A DNA stretch of 64,000 nucleotides from Nocardioides sp. Root190 (GTDB taxonomy: Bacteria > Actinomycetota > Actinomycetes > Propionibacteriales > Nocardioidaceae), in the NCBI RefSeq assembly GCF_001428565.1, contig NZ_LMIA01000010.1, forward strand, positions 802,800-866,799. Reading direction: 5' to 3'. Shown in pieces: positions 47,027-55,625 of the stretch; the first letter of the stretch is position 1; the number at the start of each line of letters is the position of its first letter. A model generated the notes under the pieces. That model made no database searches. It was given only the letters and a program-made list of their open reading frames with translations, and was not told the origin of the DNA. The position numbers were made by a program, and so were the translations under genes.

Positions 47027-49720
47027 GTGAGCCTCACCGACGACCCGCCGTCGTGGACCGCTGCCCCCCCGGACGAGTGGGGGGACGGTCCGGCGACGTA
47101 CGCACCCGGCGAGGCACCCCAGCAGCCCGGTGGCCGGATGCCTCCGCAGGACATGGCGGCCGAGCAGTCCGTGCTCGGTGCGATGCTCATCTCCAAGGAC
47201 GCCATCGCCGATGTCGTCGAGTCCATCCGGGGCGTCGACTACTACCGCCCGGCCCACGAGGAGATCCACGAGGCGATCCTCGACCTGTTCGGTCGCGGCG
47301 AGCCGGCGGACATGGTCACCGTCGCCGGTGAGCTCCAGCGCCGCGGCCAGCTCCAGAAGATCGGTGGCGCGGGCTACCTCCACACGCTCGCGGCCAACGT
47401 CCCGATCGCGGCCAACGCCGGCTTCTACGCCGAGATCGTCTACGAGAAGGCGATCCTGCGCCGCCTGGTCGAGGCGGGCACCAAGATCGTCCAGATCAGC
47501 TACGCCGGCGAGGGCGAGATCGACGGCATCGTCAACGAGGCGCAGTCGGAGATCTACAAGGTCACCGACCGCAACAAGTCCGAGGACTACGCGCCGCTGA
47601 GCGACATCATGGACGGTGTCCTCGACGAGATCGAGGCGATCGAGAACCGGGAGACCGGGATCTACGGCGTCCCGACCGGCTTCGCCGACTTCGACGAGCT
47701 CACCAACGGCCTGCACGCCGGCCAGATGATCGTCGTCGCGGCCCGGCCCGCCATGGGCAAGTCGACGCTGGCACTGGACTTCTGCCGGGCTGCCGCCATC
47801 CACAACAACCTGACCGCCGCCTTCTTCAGCCTGGAGATGACGCGCGCCGAGATCGTGATGCGTCTGCTCTCGGCCGAGGCGCGCATCCCGCTGAACCACA
47901 TCCGCAACGGCAAGATGGGCACCGAGGAGTGGGACCGCCTCGCCCGTCACGTCGCGAAGGTGTCCTCCGCGCCGATGTTCATCGACGACTCCCCCAACAT
48001 GACGATGACCGAGATCCGCGCGAAGGCGCGCCGGCTCAAGCAGAAGCACGACCTGCGGATCATGGTCATCGACTACCTCCAGCTGATGAGCTCGGGCAAG
48101 AAGGTCGAGTCCCGTCAGCTCGAGGTCTCGGAGTTCTCCCGTCAGATGAAGCTGCTGGCCAAGGAGCTCGAGATCCCGATCATCGCGCTGTCCCAGCTGA
48201 ACCGTGGTCCCGAGCAGCGTGCGGACAAGCGTCCGGCCATGAGCGACCTTCGTGAGTCGGGATGCCTGACGGCCGACACCCGCCTGATGCGGGCCGACAC
48301 CAATGCCGAGATCAGTCTCGGCGAGCTGATGGCGACCGGCGCGACGGACGTGCCGGTGTGGGCGCTCGACGAGCGGCTCAAGCTGGTTCCTCGGACGCTG
48401 ACGCACGCCTTCCCGAGCGGCACGAAGCAGGTCTTCGAGGTGACGCTCGCGTCCGGGCGACGGGTCAAGGCGACCGGCAACCACCCGTTCCTGACCTACG
48501 ACGGCTGGATGCCCCTGGCCGAGCTCGAGGTCGGCAGCCGCGTCGGGTCCGTCCGACACGTCCCGCCGCCCCTGGAGATCACGCCCCGTGACGAGGACGA
48601 GATCGTCGTGCTGGCACACCTGCTGGGTGACGGCTCGTTCGTGAAGCGTCAGCCGATTCGCTACGCGACCACGGACGAGGCCAACCTGACCGCCGTGAGC
48701 GAGGCGGCGGCCCGCCGCTTCGGCATCACCGCGGTTCGTGACGACTACCCCGCGGCGCGAGTCACGACCCTCCGGTTGCCCGCGCCGTACCGACTGGCAC
48801 GCGGCCGGCGCAACCCGATCGCCGCATGGCTCGACGAGGACGGACTCTTCGGCCTGCGTTCGCACGAGAAGTTCGTGCCGGACTGGGTCTTCGGTCTTCC
48901 CAAGGAGCAGGTCGGACTCTTCCTGCGTCACATCTGGGCGACGGACGGCTGCGTGCACGTCGACAAGTCCGGCACCGGCCGCGTCTACTACTCCTCGACC
49001 AGCCGCCGACTCGTCGACGACCTGGCCCGCCTGCTGGCCCGCTACAACGTCTTCACCCGGATCAAGCGGGTCCGCAAGGAGGGCTACCGCGACGGCTGGC
49101 ACCTGCACATCTACGGTGTGGAGAACCAGCTCCGCTTCGTCGACGAGATCGGGGTCCACGGCGCTCGTGGAGCGATCGCAGACCGTCTGGGCGAGACCAT
49201 CCGTGAGGTGTCCCCCAACACCAATGCCGACACGATCCCGGTCGATGTGTGGGACGACGTCCGCACCATCCTGAGTGACCAGGGCGTGACCCATCGCGAG
49301 TTCGCGGCGGCCATGGGCACGCAGTTCTCCGGCTCGACCATGTGGAAGCGCGCACCGAGTCGGCAGCGACTGGCGAAGGTCGCGGCAGTGCTCGACTCGG
49401 CCGAGCTCGACGTCCTGGCGACCAACGACGTCTACTGGGACAAGATCGTCTCCGTCGAGCCGATCGGCGAGCACCCGGTCTACGACGCCACCGTCCTGGG
49501 CGTGCACAACTTCGTGGCCGAGGGCATCGCCCTGCACAACTCGATCGAGCAGGATGCCGACATGGTGGTCCTGCTCCACCGCGACGACGTCTACGAGAAG
49601 GAGTCGACCCGCCCCGGCGAGGCCGACCTGATCGTCGCCAAGCACCGCAATGGCGCGACCCGCGACATCGTGGTGGCCTTCCAGGGTCACTACAGCCGGT
49701 TCGTGGACATGGCGCACTGA
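47027..49720 (+). CDS. dnaB: Replicative DNA helicase DnaB with in-frame intein
   Basis: Hexameric replication-fork helicase. The precursor is 897 residues from GTG 47027. Extein part 1 (1-412) holds the N-terminal collar (PPQDMAAEQSVLGAMLISKDAIADV) and the RecA-like motor with Walker A ARPAMGKSTLALDFC, where the usual G-x-GK reads AMGK. IMVIDYLQLMSS is Walker B. The extein is interrupted after DLRESG by a 426-residue intein (413-838) and resumes SIEQDADMVVLLHRDDVY. The spliced product would be 471 residues, normal for DnaB. The insertion site is the same as in M. tuberculosis DnaB. GGAGACGGAG precedes the start. Confidence 0.97.
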   Translation: MSLTDDPPSWTAAPPDEWGDGPATYAPGEAPQQPGGRMPPQDMAAEQSVLGAMLISKDAIADVVESIRGVDYYRPAHEEIHEAILDLFGRGEPADMVTVAGELQRRGQLQKIGGAGYLHTLAANVPIAANAGFYAEIVYEKAILRRLVEAGTKIVQISYAGEGEIDGIVNEAQSEIYKVTDRNKSEDYAPLSDIMDGVLDEIEAIENRETGIYGVPTGFADFDELTNGLHAGQMIVVAARPAMGKSTLALDFCRAAAIHNNLTAAFFSLEMTRAEIVMRLLSAEARIPLNHIRNGKMGTEEWDRLARHVAKVSSAPMFIDDSPNMTMTEIRAKARRLKQKHDLRIMVIDYLQLMSSGKKVESRQLEVSEFSRQMKLLAKELEIPIIALSQLNRGPEQRADKRPAMSDLRESGCLTADTRLMRADTNAEISLGELMATGATDVPVWALDERLKLVPRTLTHAFPSGTKQVFEVTLASGRRVKATGNHPFLTYDGWMPLAELEVGSRVGSVRHVPPPLEITPRDEDEIVVLAHLLGDGSFVKRQPIRYATTDEANLTAVSEAAARRFGITAVRDDYPAARVTTLRLPAPYRLARGRRNPIAAWLDEDGLFGLRSHEKFVPDWVFGLPKEQVGLFLRHIWATDGCVHVDKSGTGRVYYSSTSRRLVDDLARLLARYNVFTRIKRVRKEGYRDGWHLHIYGVENQLRFVDEIGVHGARGAIADRLGETIREVSPNTNADTIPVDVWDDVRTILSDQGVTHREFAAAMGTQFSGSTMWKRAPSRQRLAKVAAVLDSAELDVLATNDVYWDKIVSVEPIGEHPVYDATVLGVHNFVAEGIALHNSIEQDADMVVLLHRDDVYEKESTRPGEADLIVAKHRNGATRDIVVAFQGHYSRFVDMAH
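48263..49540 (+). mobile_element. DnaB intein with LAGLIDADG-type endonuclease
   Basis: Protein-splicing element of 426 residues beginning Cys (CLTADTRLMRADTNAEISLGEL) and ending IALHN before extein Ser. Block A starts CLTADTRL; block B has ATGNHPFLTYDG with the conserved T-x-x-H; block F/G are VYDATVLGVHNFVAEGIALHN with penultimate His and terminal Asn. Two dodecapeptide endonuclease motifs are VLAHLLGDGSFV and LFLRHIWATDGCVHV; each keeps its catalytic Asp. It closely resembles the mycobacterial DnaB intein. All splicing residues are present, so splicing should occur. Codon use is high-GC like the host, so the insertion is not recent by composition. Confidence 0.95.
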
Positions 49721-49809
49721 CGACACGACGTCGACGACCTGCCCAATCTGGGTGACGCCAGCGGCGCGCGTGCCTCCTAGCCTCGAAGCAGGCGATACGG
49801 AGGACGTCG

Positions 49810-51597
49810 ATGCATCTCTTTGCGCACCCGCGACGTGGGACTCTCGCCTGCCTGAGTGTCCTGCTCTTCGGAGCGGCGCTGCTGGTGGCGGCGCCGACCC
49901 CGGCGGTCAGCCCGCCCGGGACGCCGTACGCCTGGGGCGGCAATGTCTTCGGCGAGCTCGGTGACGGCACCACGTCGCCCCACCGCACGGCCGCGCCGGT
50001 GACCGGCCTGAGCGACGTGGTGGACCTGCACACGGGTCGTGAGCACACCGTCGCCCTGCGTGCCGACGGAACGGTGATGACGTGGGGCAGCAACCAGATG
50101 GGTCAGCTGGGCGGGGGTACGACGGGCGGCCTGCGTCCTGCGCCTGCCGCCGTGGCCGGGCTCACCGATGTGGTGATGGTGTCCACGGGGCACTACCACT
50201 CGCTCGCCCTCCGCGCGGACGGGTCGGTGTGGACCTGGGGCTACAACCACGTCGGCCAGCTCGGCGACGGGACCACGACCAACCGGAACCGTCCGGTGCT
50301 GGTCTCCGGGACCCGCACCTATTCGTGGGTCGCCGCGGGTCGCGACATGAGCTACGCGGTGGCCACCGACGGCTCGGTCTGGGCCTGGGGCCTCAACGGT
50401 GACGGTCAGCTGGGCGACGGCACGACCACCAACCGCGCCGTCCCCGTGCAGGTGGGCGGTCTGAGCGACATCGTCCAGGTGTCGGGCGGTCGTGACCACG
50501 GGCTCGCCCTCGCCGGCGACGGCACCGTGTGGGCGTGGGGCTGGAACGCCTACGGACAGCTCGGTGACGGCACGCTCACCGATCGGCTGAGCCCCGTCCA
50601 GGTCACCACCGGAGCGAGGATGGTCGCCTCCGGCGCCCACCACTCCTACGCGCTCCGGTCAGACGGTCGGGTGCTGGCGTGGGGTCGCAACTACCGCAAC
50701 GAGCTCGGCGACGGGACCACGACCCAACGCACCCGACCGGTGCTGGTGAGCGGCGTCGCCGGCGCGGTCGCGATCGGCTCGGGCCGCGACCACGGACTCG
50801 CCGCGCTGGCCGACGGCACGGTCCGCTCGTGGGGGCACAACAGCTCCGGCCAGCTCGGGGACGGGACGGTGACGAGTCGCTCCACGGCGGTGACCGCGCT
50901 CGGGGTGACGGGCGCGAGCCGGGTGAGCGGCGGTGCGGAGTTCTCCGTCGCCCTGTCGACAGGGACGCCGCCACCGACCGGCGAGAACGCCGAGTTCCGG
51001 GCGAGCGCGGGGGCCACGCGCAACGCCTCCTCGATCGCGGTGAGGATCCCGGCGGCGGTGCAGACCGGGGATGCCCTGGTGCTGTTCGTGTCGACCAACC
51101 GGCTGGCGTCCTTCGCGACGCCGACCGGGTGGACCCTGCTGGCGACCGCGAGCGACAGCGACCTCCGTTCCTGGGCGTTCACCCGGACTGCCGCAAGTGG
51201 AAGTGGCGGCACCACGCTGACCCTCACGCTCGACGCCATGAGCAAGGTGGTGGCCACCGTCGTCGCCTATCGCGGCGGGCCGGTGACCACCGCGATCGCC
51301 CGGATCGAGACGGGAACCGGTGCCGCGCACCTGACCGCACCGACGACGGTCTCCGTCGGCTCGGCCGTCCTGCATCACTGGTCCACCAAGATCAACAGCA
51401 CCGCCACCTGGTCACTGCCGCCCGAGCTGACCCAGCGGCACCTGAGCCCCGCGGGCAGCGGCAGCGGTCAGGTCTCGGCCGTCACTGCGGGCGGTGTGCC
51501 GGCCGCGACCGGGACCTGGCCCAGCCGCACGGCCACCGCGAGCGTCGCATCGGGCAAGGCGATCGGTTGGACCGTGGTGATCCCGCCCGTCTCCTAG
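49810..51597 (+). CDS. Secreted RCC1-repeat (beta-propeller) protein
   Basis: Probable extracellular seven-bladed propeller. The product is 595 residues. The signal peptide (about 1-33) is followed by seven RCC1-type repeats with the core WGxNxxGQLGDGTT (WGGNVFGELGDGTT, WGSNQMGQLGGGTT, WGYNHVGQLGDGTTTNR, WGLNGDGQLGDGTTTNR, WGWNAYGQLGDGTLTDR, WGRNYRNELGDGTTTQR, WGHNSSGQLGDGTVTSR). A C-terminal beta-sandwich (about 395-595, FRASAGATRNASSIAVRIPAAVQTGDALVLFVS) is common in actinobacterial secreted proteins. Ligand unknown. GGAGGACG precedes the ATG; it begins 89 bases after dnaB. Confidence 0.85.
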   Translation: MHLFAHPRRGTLACLSVLLFGAALLVAAPTPAVSPPGTPYAWGGNVFGELGDGTTSPHRTAAPVTGLSDVVDLHTGREHTVALRADGTVMTWGSNQMGQLGGGTTGGLRPAPAAVAGLTDVVMVSTGHYHSLALRADGSVWTWGYNHVGQLGDGTTTNRNRPVLVSGTRTYSWVAAGRDMSYAVATDGSVWAWGLNGDGQLGDGTTTNRAVPVQVGGLSDIVQVSGGRDHGLALAGDGTVWAWGWNAYGQLGDGTLTDRLSPVQVTTGARMVASGAHHSYALRSDGRVLAWGRNYRNELGDGTTTQRTRPVLVSGVAGAVAIGSGRDHGLAALADGTVRSWGHNSSGQLGDGTVTSRSTAVTALGVTGASRVSGGAEFSVALSTGTPPPTGENAEFRASAGATRNASSIAVRIPAAVQTGDALVLFVSTNRLASFATPTGWTLLATASDSDLRSWAFTRTAASGSGGTTLTLTLDAMSKVVATVVAYRGGPVTTAIARIETGTGAAHLTAPTTVSVGSAVLHHWSTKINSTATWSLPPELTQRHLSPAGSGSGQVSAVTAGGVPAATGTWPSRTATASVASGKAIGWTVVIPPVS

Positions 51598-51703
51598 CCC
51601 GCGAGACCGACGTGGTTCTCAGATCGCGTCATCCAGGGGTTTGCACGGACGCCACCCGGGAACAGCGCCTTGTCGGCCCGACCCACGCATGAGGAGCACC
51701 AGA

Positions 51704-52279
51704 ATGTTCGATCGTCGTCCCGGAGCACGCAAGGGCTCGAGTCTCGCCCGAAGGCTCCTCACCCCTTTGGTGGGGGCGCTGGTCATCGTGCTGGTCACCG
51801 CCGGCGGTGCCTTCGCCTACTCCTATGCCAAGAGCGACCCTGTCGGCGATGTGCACGTCAACGGCTCGGGGGTCACCGCCTACGAGAAGTACAGCGCCGA
51901 CATCACCAAGGTGACGACGTACTCCGACACGACGTACCTCAACATCAAGGTGTACGTGCGCAACCTCTACCCCCGCGAGGGTCAGGAGCTGCAGATCAAC
52001 GTCGAGAACCTGCTGAACGGCGTCTACAGCTCCCAGGGGGTCAAGGTCTACGCGCGCTACTACACCGATGGGTCGAGCGTCGTCTCCTACTACGACTACA
52101 TCACCGGCTACGAGCGCAAGTACACCGACGCCAGGCTGTCCCGTTCGGACTCCGGCAACTACACGCTGGTGCGCATCCCTCGGACCCGCGCGAAGTACAC
52201 CCCTGACCGCACCTTCGTCGCGACCACCGTCTATCACACCGGCGGAAGCGCACACGACTCGTTCAGTCACAAGTACTGA
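51704..52279 (+). CDS. Secreted or anchored protein of unknown function
   Basis: No family recognised. The product is 191 residues from ATG 51704 (GAGGAG upstream). A basic N-terminus (FDRRPGARKGSSLARR) precedes a membrane or signal segment (LLTPLVGALVIVLVTAGGAFAYSYA). The rest is a Tyr/Thr/Val-rich beta-strand domain with many aromatic residues (YARYYTDGSSVVSYYDYITGYERKY), suggestive of an extracellular beta-sandwich. It lies between the RCC1 protein and a cluster of small unknown genes. Confidence 0.6.
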   Translation: MFDRRPGARKGSSLARRLLTPLVGALVIVLVTAGGAFAYSYAKSDPVGDVHVNGSGVTAYEKYSADITKVTTYSDTTYLNIKVYVRNLYPREGQELQINVENLLNGVYSSQGVKVYARYYTDGSSVVSYYDYITGYERKYTDARLSRSDSGNYTLVRIPRTRAKYTPDRTFVATTVYHTGGSAHDSFSHKY

Positions 52280-52303
52280 ACACCGACTTGGCACGATGGC
52301 CCC

Positions 52304-52600
52304 ATGACGAGCGCCGACCACGAGATCGAGTTCCGGTGGAAGGAGGAGGTCTACTACTGGGAGGGCACCCGGGGCTGCCGGTTCGACGGCGGGTGGGGAG
52401 TCACCCCCTTGGTCACCTACGTCCCCACTGCCGAGAAGTGGCCTTCGGTCGCACCGGACTGGGCGGTCGAGCGCCGCGACCTGATCCTGCGCCGGCTCCT
52501 CGATCACGGGCCGAGCCACCGGGTCGAGGAGACCGACCACTACCCCTACGCGATCGGGGTGACCCGGGACGGTGACGGAGCGGTTGCTCCCGCCCCGTAG
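52304..52600 (+). CDS. Small protein of unknown function
   Basis: The product is 98 residues, soluble, rich in Trp and Tyr (FRWKEEVYYWEGTRGCRFDGGWG), with no recognised domain. It begins 24 bases after the preceding secreted-protein gene and ends 11 bases before the HEAT/LRR-like gene. ATG 52304 is the only sensible start. Confidence 0.55.
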   Translation: MTSADHEIEFRWKEEVYYWEGTRGCRFDGGWGVTPLVTYVPTAEKWPSVAPDWAVERRDLILRRLLDHGPSHRVEETDHYPYAIGVTRDGDGAVAPAP

Positions 52601-52611
52601 CCTCCGGTCCC

Positions 52612-53481
52612 ATGACGACGCATGACGGCTCGGACCCGTCACCCGCCGCCCCGCAGAAGGCCTCCGAGGTGAAGGCCTGGCTCGTCGCGCATCCCGACGT
52701 CGACCCCGCCGTCCTCGCGCCGCACCAGGACCAGAAGGCAGCGGCGCGCACCGCCGCGGTCCGCGCCCTGGGGACGATCGGGACGCCGCGAGCACTCGAG
52801 GTGCTCGGTGAGTACGCCGATGGCAGCTACCCCGACGCCGTGCTCAAGGAGCTCCACACCGCCTGGGGACGCTTCGACCGACGGACCTTCGCGGCGACGA
52901 TGTTCCGGCAGGCGGCGTACACGCTGGACCTCGGCATGGCGCGCACCGTCGAGGGGATCGGCGCGGTTCCCGGCCTGACCAGTCTGGACGTCGTCTTCAA
53001 CGGCAAGGCGGACCTGACGCCCCTCGCGGAGTGCGTCGAGCTGCGTACGTTGCGGGTCGGCGCGGAGGGCGAGCCCGGGCTGCTCGGGGTCGAACCGCTG
53101 CTCGACCTGTCCGAGCTGAGCGAGCTGCACCTGACCCGGACCACCCACAACGCCGACCTGGCACCCCTCGCCGCTCTGGGCGTACGACGCCTGCGGATCG
53201 ACCTCGAGGGAGCGGACGGGTCGTTCCTGCTCCGCATGCCGCAGCTCGAGCGGCTCCTGGTCAGTGGGGGATCCGCCGACGTCGTCCTGGCGCTGGTCCG
53301 CAAGGGCGTCAGGGTCGTCGTGTTCGCCCACGAGCGGGACTGGGTCACCGGTCTGCTCGAGCAGGCCGGTGGGGCCGCGGACGTCTTCGTCGTGGAGAAG
53401 AGCGGTCGGATCGGCCTCGTCGACGACGAGTCGAAGGTCGACGAGCTGGGCCGGCACCTCTTCTCGAACATCCTTCCCTGA
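52612..53481 (+). CDS. HEAT/leucine-rich-repeat-like protein
   Basis: The product is 289 residues, soluble. The N-terminal third contains HEAT-like helices (AAVRALGTIGTPRALEVLGEYADGSYPDAVLKELH). The centre has LRR-like repeats (LTSLDVVFNGKADLTPLAECVELRTLRVG..., LLDLSELSELHLTRTTHNADLAPLAALGVRRLRIDL). Such repeat proteins bind other proteins. The neighbourhood of a SUKH-like gene resembles immunity-gene clusters, but no toxin gene is visible. Function not known. Confidence 0.6.
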   Translation: MTTHDGSDPSPAAPQKASEVKAWLVAHPDVDPAVLAPHQDQKAAARTAAVRALGTIGTPRALEVLGEYADGSYPDAVLKELHTAWGRFDRRTFAATMFRQAAYTLDLGMARTVEGIGAVPGLTSLDVVFNGKADLTPLAECVELRTLRVGAEGEPGLLGVEPLLDLSELSELHLTRTTHNADLAPLAALGVRRLRIDLEGADGSFLLRMPQLERLLVSGGSADVVLALVRKGVRVVVFAHERDWVTGLLEQAGGAADVFVVEKSGRIGLVDDESKVDELGRHLFSNILP

Positions 53482-53507
53482 CCGACCGACAGCTGAGAGG
53501 AACCACG

Positions 53508-54032
53508 ATGATCCCCGAGGACCTCACCCTGTGGCGCCGACGCCAGGCCGACGGCCACCCGAACCCGTGGTCGGAGGGCCTACGGCTGCTGGGCGAGGAC
53601 GAGCAGCCGGCCGCACTCGACACCGGCTACCTGAACGCCGAGGACCTCGCGAACCCCGACATCGCCGCCAACGTGCGTGCCATCGCGGACACCGCTGCGC
53701 TGATCACCTGGGTCGCCGAGGACGGCGACGAGGGCCAGGCCTTCGGGTACTGGCGCGGTCCGGAGGACCTCCCTCTCTCGGAGGCGCCGGTCGTCAGCCT
53801 CGACAACGAGGGTCAGTTCCAGCTGCTCGCAGGAGCCACCCTCAGCGAGGTCCTGTGCAGCGAGTACGGCCAGTGGAGCGACGACGGCTACCCGGGACTC
53901 GCGGCGGCCTGTCGCGAGCTGGGCGTCGAGGTCGGCGCCGAGGACCCCATCGATCTTCCCGAGCCGAGCGTGTCGCCGCGCCCGGACGGCTTCCACGAGG
54001 CCCGCTACCGCGAATTGCTCGCGGGCAGTTGA
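53508..54032 (+). CDS. SMI1/KNR4 (SUKH)-like protein
   Basis: The product is 174 residues. The segment AFGYWRGPEDLPLSEAPVVSLDNEGQFQLLAGATLSEVLCSE resembles the SUKH-domain core, in which a Trp/Pro-containing strand is followed by aspartate and a glycine-rich turn. SUKH proteins are frequent immunity proteins of polymorphic toxins, but the match is by eye only. ATG 53508 follows GAGAGGAA. The stop overlaps a possible TTG start of the next gene. Confidence 0.45.
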   Translation: MIPEDLTLWRRRQADGHPNPWSEGLRLLGEDEQPAALDTGYLNAEDLANPDIAANVRAIADTAALITWVAEDGDEGQAFGYWRGPEDLPLSEAPVVSLDNEGQFQLLAGATLSEVLCSEYGQWSDDGYPGLAAACRELGVEVGAEDPIDLPEPSVSPRPDGFHEARYRELLAGS

Positions 54033-54049
54033 GCGACGACGCTCACCCC

Positions 54050-54979
54050 GTGAGCGAGGAGATCGTCGAGGCCAGCCCCGAGCAGGTCATGGCCGTCATC
54101 GAGCAGATGCCGGACCTGCCGTGGCCCGAGGGCGAGGAGTGGCTCGAGTGGGAGATCGACGGGCTGGAGGGTCAGACCAGCTATCTCATGCACGTCCTCC
54201 CCCTCGCCGCCACCACGGACGCCGCCGCACTCGCGGCCTACACCTCGCGCCTGACCTGGCTGGCCGACAAGCGCTGGGTGGCGCGCTTCCGGTTCGACGC
54301 GACCCTCTTCACCGATGACGCCGACACCGACCCGGCGTCGTACGACCGTCGCAGTGCGCCTGCGAGCCTGGTGCGCTCCCTCGACGCGGACAACGCCGCG
54401 TGGTGGCCGCGTGGCGAGAACGCAGTGATGCTCGTCGTCAGCGCGGAGGCCGCGGAGACGAAGAAGGCGGCCGTCCTCGTGCTGCCGTCGCAGTGGTTGA
54501 AGGGCCCGCCACCCACCGCGTACGCGACCACCTCCCCGCTCGTCGCCGACTTCCTCTCCGGCGACAAGGACCGCGTGATCCCTGCGTTGTGGGCGGTGAT
54601 GAAGACCCGGGACCCCGAGGTCCTGACCCCGCTGGCGCACTCGTTGCGAGCCATCGAGAGGGCGACGGCCAACGTCGAGCTCGGCGGCATGCTCGCCTCC
54701 AACGGGTCCCACCTGGCGCACGCGCTCGACCGGGTCGCGCTCTTCGACAAGCGGGTGTGCCTCTGCACGGCCTACCCCTCCCACCAGTTCTACGACCCGG
54801 ACAAGGAGGAGGCCCAGCAGCACGTCCGGATCCTCGACCGGGTCCCCAACGAGCGGCAGTGGGTTCCTGACCGGATCTGTGAGTGCCGTGACTGCGGCAG
54901 GAAGTACCAGGTCGAGCAGGGCGAGTACCACTACACCTGGTGGAAGTGGACCGAGGTCGCAACCGACCGGGACCGATGA
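54050..54979 (+). CDS. Protein of unknown function with C-terminal Cys cluster
   Basis: The product is 309 residues from GTG 54050; TTG 54029 would add seven residues and overlap the preceding stop. No family is recognised. The C-terminus carries CLCTAYPSHQ and CECRDCGRKYQVEQGEYHYTWWKW, Cys patterns that could bind zinc. It forms a same-strand cluster with the HEAT/LRR-like and SUKH-like genes. Confidence 0.55.
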   Translation: MSEEIVEASPEQVMAVIEQMPDLPWPEGEEWLEWEIDGLEGQTSYLMHVLPLAATTDAAALAAYTSRLTWLADKRWVARFRFDATLFTDDADTDPASYDRRSAPASLVRSLDADNAAWWPRGENAVMLVVSAEAAETKKAAVLVLPSQWLKGPPPTAYATTSPLVADFLSGDKDRVIPALWAVMKTRDPEVLTPLAHSLRAIERATANVELGGMLASNGSHLAHALDRVALFDKRVCLCTAYPSHQFYDPDKEEAQQHVRILDRVPNERQWVPDRICECRDCGRKYQVEQGEYHYTWWKWTEVATDRDR

Positions 54980-55034
54980 GTCCGGCCGGTGCCGGCAGTC
55001 CACCCGACATGACCACGAGCACGAGGAGCGAGTG

Positions 55035-55601
55035 ATGCGCAGGGTGACCTACTCGTTGGGCCAGTCACTGGACGGCTTCACCATCGGACCCGACGGCCGC
55101 TTCGACTGGAACGCGCCCGACGAGGAGCTCTTCACCTTCACCACCGAGGAGGTGCGAGAGGTCGACGTCCACCTGATGGGGCGTCGCCTCTACGAGGCGA
55201 TGCTCTACTGGGAGCAGCCCGAGAACGCGGACTCGTTCGGCCCGCTGGAGCAGGAGTTCGCCAGGCTGTGGCTGGCGCTGCCGAAGCTGGTCTTCTCGCG
55301 GACCCTGACGAGTGTCGAGGGCAGCAACGCGCAGCTCGCGACCGCCGGTCTCGCCGAGGAGATCGAGCGCCTGCGTGCCGAACCGGGCGACGGCGTCATC
55401 GCGATCGGCGGTGCGACCCTCGCGACGGAGGCGGCGCGACTGGGCCTGGTCGACGAGTACCGGATGCGGATCCAGCCGGTCCTGGTCGGCGGCGGCCTGC
55501 CGTACTTCCCGCTGGACGAGCAGCGCGTCGACCTCGAGCTGCTCGAGACGCGCGTCTTCTCGCAGGTCGTGCACCTGCGTTACCGGGTACGACGCGACTG
55601 A
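55035..55601 (+). CDS. Dihydrofolate reductase family protein (RibD C-terminal-like)
   Basis: NADPH-dependent reductase fold. The product is 188 residues. MRRVTYSLGQSLDGFTIGPDGRFDWN is the usual opening; HLMGRRLYEAML binds nucleotide and AIGGATLATEAARLGLVDEYRMRIQPVLVGGGLPYF is characteristic of the RibD/DHFR-like family. The physiological substrate is unknown. ATG 55035 follows ACGAGGAGCG. It probably belongs to a separate transcript from the preceding gene (55 bases). Confidence 0.85.
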   Translation: MRRVTYSLGQSLDGFTIGPDGRFDWNAPDEELFTFTTEEVREVDVHLMGRRLYEAMLYWEQPENADSFGPLEQEFARLWLALPKLVFSRTLTSVEGSNAQLATAGLAEEIERLRAEPGDGVIAIGGATLATEAARLGLVDEYRMRIQPVLVGGGLPYFPLDEQRVDLELLETRVFSQVVHLRYRVRRD

Positions 55602-55625
55602 GTCCCGCTGGGTCGGGAGGGAGCG

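Noticed and set aside
48263..49540. Intein region as a frameshift or foreign-gene insertion disrupting dnaB
   Set aside because: It is in frame, starts with Cys, ends His-Asn before Ser, and has all splicing blocks, so the extein should be restored.
46850..49726. Long open frame on the minus strand opposite dnaB
   Set aside because: In a 70% GC genome antisense frames stay open by chance. The product is low-complexity (Asp/Gly/Arg/Val-rich) with no domain, while the plus strand encodes a clear DnaB with intein.
49910..50900. Repeated DNA in the RCC1 gene as a CRISPR or transposon repeat
   Set aside because: The repeats are in frame and encode the seven propeller blades.
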